A stretch of DNA of 64,000 nt from Thiobacillus sp. (lineage in GTDB: Bacteria > Pseudomonadota > Gammaproteobacteria > Burkholderiales > Thiobacillaceae), in contig WGNC01000007.1 of the NCBI GenBank assembly GCA_016124745.1, positions 84,953 through 148,952 of the forward strand, read 5' to 3'. The position numbers and the translations under genes are program-made. Positions 49,396 through 56,987 of the stretch are shown here, piece by piece. Under the pieces are notes generated by a model. That model ran no database searches and had not been told where the DNA came from. It saw nothing but the letters and a program-made list of their open reading frames with translations. How positions within the stretch are numbered: the first letter of the stretch is position 1; each line of letters starts with the position of its first letter.

Positions 49396-49824
49396 CTAAA
49401 GCGGCGCCGCGGCCTGCCGCGCGAGACCGCGCATCAGCCATTTCAGCACCGGCAGCCGCGCATACAACTCTTCGGCGGCGTCCCAGTAATCGCGATGGTG
49501 CGTCACCTTGCCGGCATCATCGAATGCGAGATGGGTCGCGCCCGTGATGGTGGTCGGTCGGCGCGTCATCGGCATGATGAAATCCATCTCCCACAGGATG
49601 ACCGCGTGATGATCCTCTCCCGGAAAACGGCCGGTGACGCGAAAGCGGGCGCCCGGCAGCTTGGCGAAGGTGTGGCCCAGGATGGCGCGGATCGCCTCCA
49701 CGCCCCTGACTTCGTGAAACGGATCCTTGAACCAGGCATCCACGGCGTAGTGATGGTCGAGTTCGTTCAGATTGCCTGCCGACAAGCGCTCGAAATAGTC
49801 GCACAGGGCGTCGAGCGCATTCAT
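49396..49824 (-). CDS. NTF2-like (SnoaL-fold) protein at the end of the lipid operon
   Basis: The 142-residue protein has the cone-shaped NTF2 fold signature: ALCDYFERLSAGNLNELDHHYAVDAWFKDPFHEVRGVEAI, with later HAVILWEMDF. Such proteins often bind a lipid-like or polyketide-like ligand, and members accompany CFA/DUF1365 operons. Its start overlaps the SDR stop by 4 nt. It is the last gene of the operon; nothing of note lies in the 75 bp after it. Confidence 0.83.
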   Translation of the reverse strand: MNALDALCDYFERLSAGNLNELDHHYAVDAWFKDPFHEVRGVEAIRAILGHTFAKLPGARFRVTGRFPGEDHHAVILWEMDFIMPMTRRPTTITGATHLAFDDAGKVTHHRDYWDAAEELYARLPVLKWLMRGLARQAAAPL

Positions 49825-50588
49825 AGGCCGGTGATTTTGTGGACCAGGGGAAAGTAGCTTCGGTACGGCAGCAGGTTCAGCAGCTTCAGCATCCGCGTGA
49901 AGCGCTTGGGGAAATGAATCTCGAAATCGCCGCGCTCGATGCCGGCGAGGATTTCACGCGCCGCCTCGTCCGCCTCGATGAGGGCGGGCATCCTGAAATT
50001 GTTGAGATCGGTCAGGGGCGTTTTGACGAAGCCGGGATTGATCAGATGCACGGCGACCCCCCGGGGCGCGAGGTCGAGATAGAGGGTTTCGGCGAAATTG
50101 ATCAGTGCCGCCTTGGTGGCGCCATACACCAGGCCGGTCGGTAATCCGCCGTAGCCGGCGACGCTGGCGGTGAGCGCCAGTCGCCCGCCGCCGCTTTGCT
50201 CGAAGTAGGGCGCGAGCAGCGCGCTCGCATTGATCGCGCCGACCAGATTGACCTGCACCAGATTTTCGGCGGCGGCGGCGTCGAGTTCCCAGGCACGTAC
50301 CGGTCGATGCGTTCCGGCGTTGATGATGGCGAGGTCGATGCCGCCGAACGTGCTGCAGATGTCGTCGAACGCGACCTGCAGGCTGGCGCGATCGGTGATG
50401 TCGGCGGCTGCGACATGGGCCTGGTCGCCAGCCAAGGCGGTCAGGGCAGCTTCGTTGCGGCTGCTCAGCGCGACCCGCGCCCCCCGCTGCATGAGCAGGC
50501 GCGCCGTCGCCTCGCCGATGCCCGAACTGGCGCCGATGAGCCAGACGCGCTGGCCGCTCCAGTCCGCCAGTTTGGGGTTGAGGCTCAT
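49821..50588 (-). CDS. Short-chain dehydrogenase/reductase
   Basis: The 255-residue SDR has the nucleotide-binding motif IGASSGIGEATA, the NAG strand and the catalytic YGATK (Tyr-x-x-x-Lys), with Ser in LTASVAGYGG. It reduces or oxidises an unknown carbonyl or alcohol. Its start and stop overlap the neighbouring genes by 4 nt, so it is part of the operon that includes the UfaM-like methyltransferase. The long frame upstream is a shadow. Confidence 0.92.
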   Translation of the reverse strand: MSLNPKLADWSGQRVWLIGASSGIGEATARLLMQRGARVALSSRNEAALTALAGDQAHVAAADITDRASLQVAFDDICSTFGGIDLAIINAGTHRPVRAWELDAAAAENLVQVNLVGAINASALLAPYFEQSGGGRLALTASVAGYGGLPTGLVYGATKAALINFAETLYLDLAPRGVAVHLINPGFVKTPLTDLNNFRMPALIEADEAAREILAGIERGDFEIHFPKRFTRMLKLLNLLPYRSYFPLVHKITGL

Positions 50589-51112
50589 GCGCCTTTCCTG
50601 AACGCGATCACGACTTCGCCGAGCTTGAAGCCGAACTTGCGCATTTCCGACTTGTTCAGCATCACTTCGTCGTTCATCAGATACATCCAGTCGTCGAACT
50701 GCACTTCGTAGGTCTTGCCGTCTACCGGCAGCAGCAGGGTGTAGCGCCACTGCAGGGCATTGCCGTAAGCGGTTCCGCTGGCCTCGCCCTTGACGTCGTC
50801 TGCGCGGCCGATGTAGCGATGGTCGTCCTGCTTGGTGAGGCGCCAGATTCGCTGCGTCCTGCTGCCGTCCGACCAGTCGAAATCTTCGGTCAGGGTGCCT
50901 TCGTTGCCTTTCCATTCGCCGACCATGCTGACGGTGAAACTGCGCTTCACTTCGCCGGAACGGTCGGCAAAATAGCCCCAGGCGGTGAGCGGGCCGTTGA
51001 AATAGGTGGCGAGGTCGAGCGTGGGTGCCTGTGCGCGATAGGTTTCGGGCGACACGCCCGCGCAGCCCGACAGGCCGAGCACGGTGCACAGGATGGCAAC
51101 AGGTTTCAGCAT
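50585..51112 (-). CDS. DUF3833 family lipoprotein
   Basis: The 175-residue protein has a lipoprotein signal ending LSGCAG and the DUF3833 pattern LATYFNGPLTAWGYFADRSGEVKRSFTV. The fold is expected to be a lipocalin-like barrel on the periplasmic side of a membrane. This family is found with CFA-like methyltransferases, and may carry a lipid. It overlaps the MFS gene by 7 nt. Confidence 0.86.
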   Translation of the reverse strand: MLKPVAILCTVLGLSGCAGVSPETYRAQAPTLDLATYFNGPLTAWGYFADRSGEVKRSFTVSMVGEWKGNEGTLTEDFDWSDGSRTQRIWRLTKQDDHRYIGRADDVKGEASGTAYGNALQWRYTLLLPVDGKTYEVQFDDWMYLMNDEVMLNKSEMRKFGFKLGEVVIAFRKGA

Positions 51113-52344
51113 GGACAGACTCCTGATTGAAGGCGAACGCGTTGGGCCCAGAACCAGCCGATGGCGGCGAGCTTGAGCAGGCACGGCAGCAGGGCGTAGG
51201 TGGCAGACAGCGCGCGGGTATCGCTGCCACCCGGCACGTAACCGGCCAGGTCGAGCAGCGGCAGCGCCAGGCCCGCTGCGAGCGCGAGGACGAACTTTGC
51301 GAAAAAGCTCATGAGGCCGAAGTAGGCGCCGGGTTGCGGCAGCTCGTCGCGGTCGAGGTAATCTGCCACCAGCGCCGGCGGCAACGCCAGATCGGCGCCG
51401 AGTGCCAGCCCCGAGGCTGCGCACACCAGCGCAAAGCCGAGCCAGTCGCCGGCGCCCAGCCAGAATGCGCCGGCAAAGCTCGCCACGGCGAGCAGCATCG
51501 AGAGCAGCCAGGCATCGAGCTTGCCGATGCGGCGCGCCAGGGCCACCCACAGCGGCAGCCCGAGCGCGCCGCTGACAAAGTAGATCGCCAGGAATGCTCC
51601 AGACGATGACGAAAGCGCCAGAACGTCGTCGATGAAGAAAATCACCAGTGTGGCGGGCAATGCCGCTGCTACGCCATTGAGCAGAAAGCCGGGGACGAAG
51701 CGCGCGAATGCCGGGTTGGCGAACGGCAGCCGCCACTGCTTCCAGTGACTTGGCCGGACGTGGGCTTGCAGCGGTGGCGTGGCAGCCAGTGTCGCGATTC
51801 CGAACAGTACGAGCAGGCCGGCAAATATCCAGCCCATGCGCGGCAGCCCGGTCTGCAGGGTGTCGGCCAGCAACAGGGGCAGGGCGGCGGCGAGCACCAC
51901 CCCGAGCAGGCCGAAGCCTTCACGCGTTGCAAACAGCCGTGTGCGCTGGTGAGGGTCGGCGTGCACGCGCGCGCCCCAACTCGTGTGGACGACCGTGGCG
52001 AGGCTGTAGCCAACCGTGGTGAGGGTCAGGGTGAGAACCAGCCAGCCGACCACCGGAAAATCAGCCGGTGGGTGAAACAGTGCGATCCAGCCTGCGCCCA
52101 GCAGCGGCAAGGCCAGCGCGATCAACAGGCGCGGATGCGGGAAACGGTCGAACAGCGCACCGAGCAGGGGATCGATCAGCGCATCCAGAAAGCGCAGGCC
52201 GAGCAGCAGCAGGCCGAGCAGGCCGAGGCCGATGGCTTGCCCGTAGAACGGCGCGAGGTGCACATACAGCGGCAGCGCGGCGAAGGCGAGCGGCAGGCCG
52301 AGCCCGCCATAGGCAAACAGCTGGCCGCGCGTCAGCGGGTTCAT
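51106..52344 (-). CDS. MFS (GPH/MelB-type) transporter of the lipid operon
   Basis: The 412-residue protein has about 12 helices and the pattern GLRFLDALIDPLLGALFDRF, characteristic of MFS_2 carriers. A position in a CFA/DUF1365 operon suggests a lipid or lysolipid carrier, but the substrate is not shown. It overlaps its neighbours by 4 and 7 nt. Confidence 0.83.
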   Translation of the reverse strand: MNPLTRGQLFAYGGLGLPLAFAALPLYVHLAPFYGQAIGLGLLGLLLLGLRFLDALIDPLLGALFDRFPHPRLLIALALPLLGAGWIALFHPPADFPVVGWLVLTLTLTTVGYSLATVVHTSWGARVHADPHQRTRLFATREGFGLLGVVLAAALPLLLADTLQTGLPRMGWIFAGLLVLFGIATLAATPPLQAHVRPSHWKQWRLPFANPAFARFVPGFLLNGVAAALPATLVIFFIDDVLALSSSSGAFLAIYFVSGALGLPLWVALARRIGKLDAWLLSMLLAVASFAGAFWLGAGDWLGFALVCAASGLALGADLALPPALVADYLDRDELPQPGAYFGLMSFFAKFVLALAAGLALPLLDLAGYVPGGSDTRALSATYALLPCLLKLAAIGWFWAQRVRLQSGVCPC

Positions 52345-52850
52345 GTCGCGCCGAGCAACTGTGCGCGCAGGTCGGGCACGCGGGTGGAAGGATGCAGCCA
52401 GATGTCGAAGAAGGCGTCGGCAAAGGCATCCTCCTCGATCTGGCCGAGCTTGCGGGTGCCGCTGTAGAACGCCACGCCCTGGCCCGGCATGCGCACGCCG
52501 ATCAGGCGGTCTCCAGCATTCACATCCGGGAACAGCGCGCGCATCCGCTGTTCCCAGCGCGCCAGCGTGGCGGCGGGATAGTCACGCTGGCCGCGGATTT
52601 CCTCGATTGAGCGGCGCGCGATGGCGGCGCCGTCGAAGCTACGGGCGTAGCGCAGTTCCAGTGCGAACGGGCCGCTTGCCGACCACACGCCGCGGGGCGA
52701 CCACAGCGTGGCGTCATAGATGCGCAGGCCGAAGTAGCGCAGCGTGCCGCTGCCCACCGCCTGATAGTCGGGCAACTGCGGCAGCGGACTGGCGTGGACA
52801 GTCAGCGCTGCGAGCAGCGCAGCTGCGGCAAGCAGCGCTCTAGTCCGCAT
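52341..52850 (-). CDS. Chalcone-isomerase-like exported protein
   Basis: The 169-residue protein has a signal peptide (cleavage after VHA) and the family motif GTLRYFGLRIYDATLWSPRG with RSIEEIRGQRD. The chalcone isomerase fold binds fatty acids in plants (FAP proteins), so a periplasmic fatty-acid binding role is plausible. It overlaps the CFA-like gene by 11 nt. Confidence 0.85.
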   Translation of the reverse strand: MRTRALLAAAALLAALTVHASPLPQLPDYQAVGSGTLRYFGLRIYDATLWSPRGVWSASGPFALELRYARSFDGAAIARRSIEEIRGQRDYPAATLARWEQRMRALFPDVNAGDRLIGVRMPGQGVAFYSGTRKLGQIEEDAFADAFFDIWLHPSTRVPDLRAQLLGAT

Positions 52851-54054
52851 GTTCGAGCCTGAACTGGGCAACATCGATCGAGCCTGCGCGGAAGCCGGCC
52901 TCGCAATAAGCGAGGTAGAAGTGCCAGATGCGCATGAAGCGCTCGTCGAATCCGAGCCGGCGCACCGCGTCGGCCTCGGCGTGGAAGGTTGTGCGCCAGC
53001 GCTGCAGGGTCTCGGCATAGTCCGGGCCGAAGTGTTCCTGGCGGGTGACGGCGAGGCCGGCGCGCGCAGCCTCCTCGGTGAATCGCCGAGTGGAGGGCAG
53101 CATGCCGCCAGGAAAGACGTATTGCTGGATGAAGTCGGAACCCTTGCGATAGCGCTCGAACAGGGCGTCGTCGATGAGGATGGTCTGCACCACCGCGCGA
53201 CCGCCCGCCTTGAGCGAACGCTTGAGCGTGGCAAAGTAATCCGGCCAGTAGGATTCGCCCACCGCCTCGAACATTTCGATCGACACGATGCCGTCGTATT
53301 GCCGTTCTTCCTCGCGGTAATCCTGTAAATCGAAGCTGCATCGATCGCTCAGCCCGGCTTGGCGGATGCGTGCGCGGGCGTATTCGAGTTGCTCGCGCGA
53401 CAGCGTGATGCCGCGTACCTGATGTCGGCCCGTGCGCCCGGCGTGCTCGGCGAAGCCGCCCCAGCCGCAGCCGATCTCAAGCAGCGACTGGCCATCGGGC
53501 AGATCCAGCAGCTCGAGCATGTGCTGGTACTTGCGGATCTGCGCGGCTTGCAGTGACAGACCAAGATCACCGTCGAAGCGCGCGCTCGAATAGGTCATCG
53601 AGGGATCGAGCCAGCGTGCGTAGAAATCGTTGCCCAGGTCGTAGTGGCTGGCGATGTTGCGGCGCGCGCCCTGCTTCGTATTGGCGTTCAGCAGGTGGCG
53701 CAGGCGGCTGTAGAGGCGGCCCCACCAGCGGCCGTAGATGGCCTGGTCGAGGGCGCTGCGGTTGCGGGCCAGCAGATTCAGGACGCCGGTCAAATCGTGC
53801 GTGTGCCAGGCACCGGAGATATAGCCTTCGGCGAAGCCGATGTCGCCCTTGCTCAGCACGTCGCGGAAGGCACCCCAGTGGCCGAATTTCAGATAGGCAT
53901 CCGGGGTGCCGTGGCCGACCGTGAGTTCGATGCCGTTGGGCAGTTCCAGGTGCAGGCAGCCGTGCTCGATTTCCTGGAGCAGATGAATGACCTGGCGGGC
54001 ATGCCACGGGGTATTGTCGAGACGCAGGGATGCGTTCAGGCTGGCGGAGTTCAT
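52840..54054 (-). CDS. CFA-family methyltransferase lacking canonical bicarbonate ligands (UfaM-like)
   Basis: The 404-residue SAM methyltransferase has the motif LLEIGCGWGGFAEHAG and follows the CFA layout. The bicarbonate-site Cys of E. coli Cfa is Ser here (MTYSSARF), and the His of the H-x-Ile pair is Gln (QTILID); the Glu (EMFEAVG) is kept. A typical Cfa is encoded at 14128. Together with its operon partners this fits the furan-fatty-acid methylase group (UfaM of Rhodobacter sphaeroides) better than cyclopropane synthesis. The activity is inferred. Confidence 0.85.
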   Translation of the reverse strand: MNSASLNASLRLDNTPWHARQVIHLLQEIEHGCLHLELPNGIELTVGHGTPDAYLKFGHWGAFRDVLSKGDIGFAEGYISGAWHTHDLTGVLNLLARNRSALDQAIYGRWWGRLYSRLRHLLNANTKQGARRNIASHYDLGNDFYARWLDPSMTYSSARFDGDLGLSLQAAQIRKYQHMLELLDLPDGQSLLEIGCGWGGFAEHAGRTGRHQVRGITLSREQLEYARARIRQAGLSDRCSFDLQDYREEERQYDGIVSIEMFEAVGESYWPDYFATLKRSLKAGGRAVVQTILIDDALFERYRKGSDFIQQYVFPGGMLPSTRRFTEEAARAGLAVTRQEHFGPDYAETLQRWRTTFHAEADAVRRLGFDERFMRIWHFYLAYCEAGFRAGSIDVAQFRLEHAD

Positions 54055-54803
54055 TCGGTCACCTCTTTAAGCGGGGCAGGGGGTTTGCGGAAGAAAGGCA
54101 CGCGCTTGAGGATCAGCCGCAGTGCCTGCAGATGGATGCGCGCGATTACCCCCCAGGTCATCAGGGGGTGGCTGAAAAAGGCCCGCAGGCAGGCGCGCGA
54201 AGTCAGCGGTTCGAGACGGCCCCACCACGCTGTGCGCAGCGCGTCGCCGCTGCCGTCGTCGTATTCGATGCGGGCACGGAAGAAATCGTCGGCCGGCTGG
54301 AAGCCGAAGGTGTAGCGCCCGCGCACCGGGAAGAACGGCGAGACGTGGAACACCTTGTCGGCGTGCAGGGTGGCGCTGGGGTCGTTGGTGCGCAGCAGGT
54401 AGACGTGACGCTCGCCGAAGGTGTTGTTGACCTCGGCCAGCACCGCCACCAGCGAGCCGTCAGCGCGATGGCAATGCCAGAAGCTGACTGGCTTGAAGGC
54501 ATAGCCGAGCACGCGCGGAAAGGTGGTCAGCCAGATGTCGCCGTCCGCTTTAAGGCCATGCGCTTTCAGCAGCGCGCGTGCCCACACCAGGCAGTTCCTG
54601 CCGTCGCCGTGATCGGCTTCGTGAAAGCTCAGCAGGTTGAAGCGGTTGAGCGACAGCCAGCGCGACCTGATGCTTGGCAGCGCATGCACCGGCAACCGCA
54701 GGAAGTACACCGGGTAGTCGAAGCGGTGGCGCGCGGGCTGAAGCCGCGCGTGCATGACGCGGCCGAAGCCGATCTGCGCCGCCGAGACGGGTTCAGGCCG
54801 CAT
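54051..54803 (-). CDS. DUF1365 family protein
   Basis: The 250-residue protein shows DUF1365 motifs HARLQPARHRFDYPVYFLRLPV, LGYAFKPVSFWHCH and VHVSPF-like KVFHVSPFFPV. DUF1365 genes almost always sit between a flavin amine-oxidase-like gene and a CFA-type methyltransferase, as here, and are thought to take part in lipid modification. It overlaps both neighbours. The start at 54803 gives the conserved length. Confidence 0.88.
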   Translation of the reverse strand: MRPEPVSAAQIGFGRVMHARLQPARHRFDYPVYFLRLPVHALPSIRSRWLSLNRFNLLSFHEADHGDGRNCLVWARALLKAHGLKADGDIWLTTFPRVLGYAFKPVSFWHCHRADGSLVAVLAEVNNTFGERHVYLLRTNDPSATLHADKVFHVSPFFPVRGRYTFGFQPADDFFRARIEYDDGSGDALRTAWWGRLEPLTSRACLRAFFSHPLMTWGVIARIHLQALRLILKRVPFFRKPPAPLKEVTE

Positions 54804-56061
54804 GCGCGAGCGCCTGCCAGGGGGCGGCGACATTGAGCTGGCGCGCCACCCGCAGTGCGGAGGCGAGGCCATCCTCATGGAAGCCGTAGCCGAGCCACGC
54901 ACCCGCCAGCCAGATGCCGTCGCGGCCGTTGCCGCCAGCGATCTGGCGCTGGACCGAGGTGGCATGGCGAGTGAACACCGGATGGCTGTAGTGGAATTCG
55001 CCATGCACGCGGGCCGGGTCGGGATCCTGCAGGGGGTTGAGCGACACGATGACGGGCGTGGCCGTCGGCAGCGGCTGCAGCCGGTTGATCAGATAGTGCA
55101 CGGCGACCGGCCGGTCGCTCAGCGTGCCCTGGCCCGACTGGTAATTCCACGCCGCCCACAGGTTCTGGCGCCTTGGCAACATGCTGGCGTCGCTGTGCAG
55201 CACGGCGCGATTGGGCTGATACGGCATCTGCGCCAGCAGCCGTGCGCGGGCCGGGTAGTGCGTGTTCAGCAGGGCGCGCGACTGGTCGCTGTGGCAGGCC
55301 AGCACCACCTGGTCATAGAGGCCGGACAGGCTGCCGCTCGCCAGTTCGATCCTGCCGTTGCGTGGTCGTATGGACTCGATCGGCTGGCCGAGTTGGATGT
55401 CGCCGATGCCGGCCGCCAGCCTGTTCACGTATTCGCGTCCGCCGCCCTTGACGGTGCGCCACTGCGGACGGTCGACCACCTGCAGCAGGCCGTGGTTGCG
55501 GCAGAAGGTGACGAAGGACGACAGCGGAAACTCCAGCATCTGCGCCGCCGGACACGACCAGATCGCGGCAGCCATCGGCAGCAGGTACCACTCGATGAAG
55601 GGCTTGCCGTATCCGCGCGCCTTCAGGTAGTCGCCCAGCGCCATGCTGCCGGCGAGCGTGGGTTCGCGCACGGATTCGCGGTTGAATCGCAGGATGTCAC
55701 GCAGCATGCCCCAGAATGCCGGTCGCGCGAGGTTGCTGCGCTGGCCGAACACGCTGTCGAGACTGGTGCCCGCCCATTCCAGGTCGGGTTGGTCGAGGCG
55801 CACGCTGAACGACATGTCGCTGGCGACGGTTTCCACGCCCAGCGTGTCGAACAGCCGGGTCAGTTCGGGGTAGGTGCGATGGTTGAAGACCAGGAAGCCG
55901 GTGTCCACGGGGAAGTGCGCGCCGTCCAGCGCGATGTCCACGGTGTGGGTGTGGCCACCGAGGCGGGTGTCCGCTTCAAACAGCGTGACCTGATGCTGAC
56001 GGCTCAGCAGCCAGGCGGCCGAAAGCCCCGAAATGCCCGATCCGACGACGGCGATATTCAT
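54793..56061 (-). CDS. FAD-dependent oxidoreductase (amine-oxidase-like), possible fatty-acid desaturase
   Basis: The 422-residue flavoprotein begins MNIAVVGSGISGLSAAWLL, has FEADTRLGGHTHTVD, and ends with the flavin-binding LAGAWLGYGFHEDGLASA. Its place before DUF1365 and a UfaM-like methylase suggests it acts on a membrane acyl chain, perhaps as the desaturase of furan fatty acid synthesis. No signal peptide is seen, so the enzyme is cytoplasmic or membrane-associated. Confidence 0.87.
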   Translation of the reverse strand: MNIAVVGSGISGLSAAWLLSRQHQVTLFEADTRLGGHTHTVDIALDGAHFPVDTGFLVFNHRTYPELTRLFDTLGVETVASDMSFSVRLDQPDLEWAGTSLDSVFGQRSNLARPAFWGMLRDILRFNRESVREPTLAGSMALGDYLKARGYGKPFIEWYLLPMAAAIWSCPAAQMLEFPLSSFVTFCRNHGLLQVVDRPQWRTVKGGGREYVNRLAAGIGDIQLGQPIESIRPRNGRIELASGSLSGLYDQVVLACHSDQSRALLNTHYPARARLLAQMPYQPNRAVLHSDASMLPRRQNLWAAWNYQSGQGTLSDRPVAVHYLINRLQPLPTATPVIVSLNPLQDPDPARVHGEFHYSHPVFTRHATSVQRQIAGGNGRDGIWLAGAWLGYGFHEDGLASALRVARQLNVAAPWQALAHAA

Positions 56062-56062
56062 C

Positions 56063-56638
56063 TCAGGGCTCCCGCAGGGTCAGCTTGTGAGTGCCGGATC
56101 GGGCCTTGAGCAGGGTTTCGATGGCCTGCACCATTTCGACCGACTCGGGATCGACCCGGCTGGGGAAAGACATGACACGCATGCCGCTGCGGTCGATCAG
56201 GTACTTGTGGAAATTCCAGGCGGGACGTTCCCCGGTGGCCCGCGCCAGGTCTTCGTGGAATGGGTTGGCGTTGTGGACGACCACGCCGACCTTGGTAAAC
56301 ATCGGGAAATCGACCTGGTAATTGGTTTCGCAGAAATCCTTGATCACCGCATTGCCGCCCGGCTCCTGTCCACCGAAATCGTTGGCAGGAAAGCCGAGCA
56401 CCACCAAGCCCTGCTTGCCGTATTTTTCATACAGTCCCTGCAGGCCCTTGTACTGACCCGTGTAGCCGCAATTGCTGGCGGTGTTGACCACCAGGATCAC
56501 CTTGCCGGCATAGGCGCACAGATTCCTGGGTTCGCCATCGATGTCCTTGACGGTGTGATTGAGCAGGGGCGGGCAGGGGGGCGCGGCATGCGCGGCTGCA
56601 TTCAGCAGCAGCACCGAGATGAAAAGGGCGAATTTCAT
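56063..56638 (-). CDS. Periplasmic glutathione peroxidase
   Basis: The 191-residue protein has a signal peptide ending AHA and the thiol peroxidase residues: Cys in NTASNCGYT, Gln in NDFGGQEPG, Trp in AWNFHKYLID. It reduces peroxides, including lipid hydroperoxides, outside the cytoplasm. It overlaps the small upstream frame by 4 nt and leads the lipid operon. That position suggests defence of membrane lipids against photo-oxidation. Confidence 0.92.
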   Translation of the reverse strand: MKFALFISVLLLNAAAHAAPPCPPLLNHTVKDIDGEPRNLCAYAGKVILVVNTASNCGYTGQYKGLQGLYEKYGKQGLVVLGFPANDFGGQEPGGNAVIKDFCETNYQVDFPMFTKVGVVVHNANPFHEDLARATGERPAWNFHKYLIDRSGMRVMSFPSRVDPESVEMVQAIETLLKARSGTHKLTLREP

Positions 56639-56877
56639 GTGCGGATCACCTTGCGTGGCGGACAGGATGCGAGGACCGTCGCCTTGTCGGAGAGCCCCGA
56701 CAGGGGGGCGACCCGCGCGTCACCGTCGAGGTGCTCGGCCGGAACGGACAACGTGGATGCGACCGGACAGCCCGCCCGGGTTGTCTTCCAGTGGGCTGCA
56801 TCGGTCCCGTGGGACTCCAGTAGCAGGAAAGGGGACAGACCGGCCGCCACGATGAGGGATGTGGACAATATATTCAT
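56635..56877 (-). CDS. Small exported hypothetical protein at the head of the operon
   Basis: An 80-residue frame (if started at the ATG ending at 56877) has a hydrophobic N-terminus (LSTSLIVAAGLSPFLLL) and no known family; two or three Cys and a basic tail follow. It overlaps the peroxidase gene by ATGA, which supports translation. That ATG falls in the promoter's -10 region, so the true start is likely the TTG at 56868 or a later GTG. It could be a secreted peptide or a short lead frame for the peroxidase. Confidence 0.45.
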   Translation of the reverse strand: MNILSTSLIVAAGLSPFLLLESHGTDAAHWKTTRAGCPVASTLSVPAEHLDGDARVAPLSGLSDKATVLASCPPRKVIRT

Positions 56878-56892
56878 TTGTCTTGGGCAAAT
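56876..56892 (-). promoter_or_regulatory. Operator 1 (MerR-type, in spacer of the lipid-operon promoter)
   Basis: ATTTGTCTTGGGCAAAT is an imperfect palindrome whose first 14 bases match operator 2, 63 bp away, at 13 positions. On the minus strand it is preceded by ATGTCA-CAC, the counterpart of TTGTCA-ACT at operator 2, and followed by an ATGAAT -10-like hexamer. This is the MerR-family layout, with the operator inside the promoter spacer. Confidence 0.6.
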
Positions 56893-56929
56893 GTGTGACA
56901 TATGCTTAAATTAGGCTAACAGCACGGCC

Positions 56930-56959
56930 TTGTCAACTATTTGTCTTGGACAATATGAA
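56930..56959 (+). promoter_or_regulatory. carH-like promoter with operator 2 in the spacer
   Basis: A -35 TTGTCA (56930-56935) and a -10 TATGAA (56954-56959) are separated by 18 bp, and the operator ATTTGTCTTGGACAATA (56939-56955) lies within that spacer, its core TTGTC-TTG-GACAA being a perfect 5-3-5 palindrome. This geometry is typical of MerR-family autoregulation. A start near 56966 leaves about 22 nt of leader. Confidence 0.6.
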
Positions 56960-56987
56960 TATTGAAAATCCTGTCTCAAGCCCGGGA

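Noticed and set aside
49821..51230. 469-codon fusion of the SDR with an upstream region
   Set aside because: The upstream part is an Arg- and Pro-rich shadow of the DUF3833 gene; the SDR starts normally at 50588.
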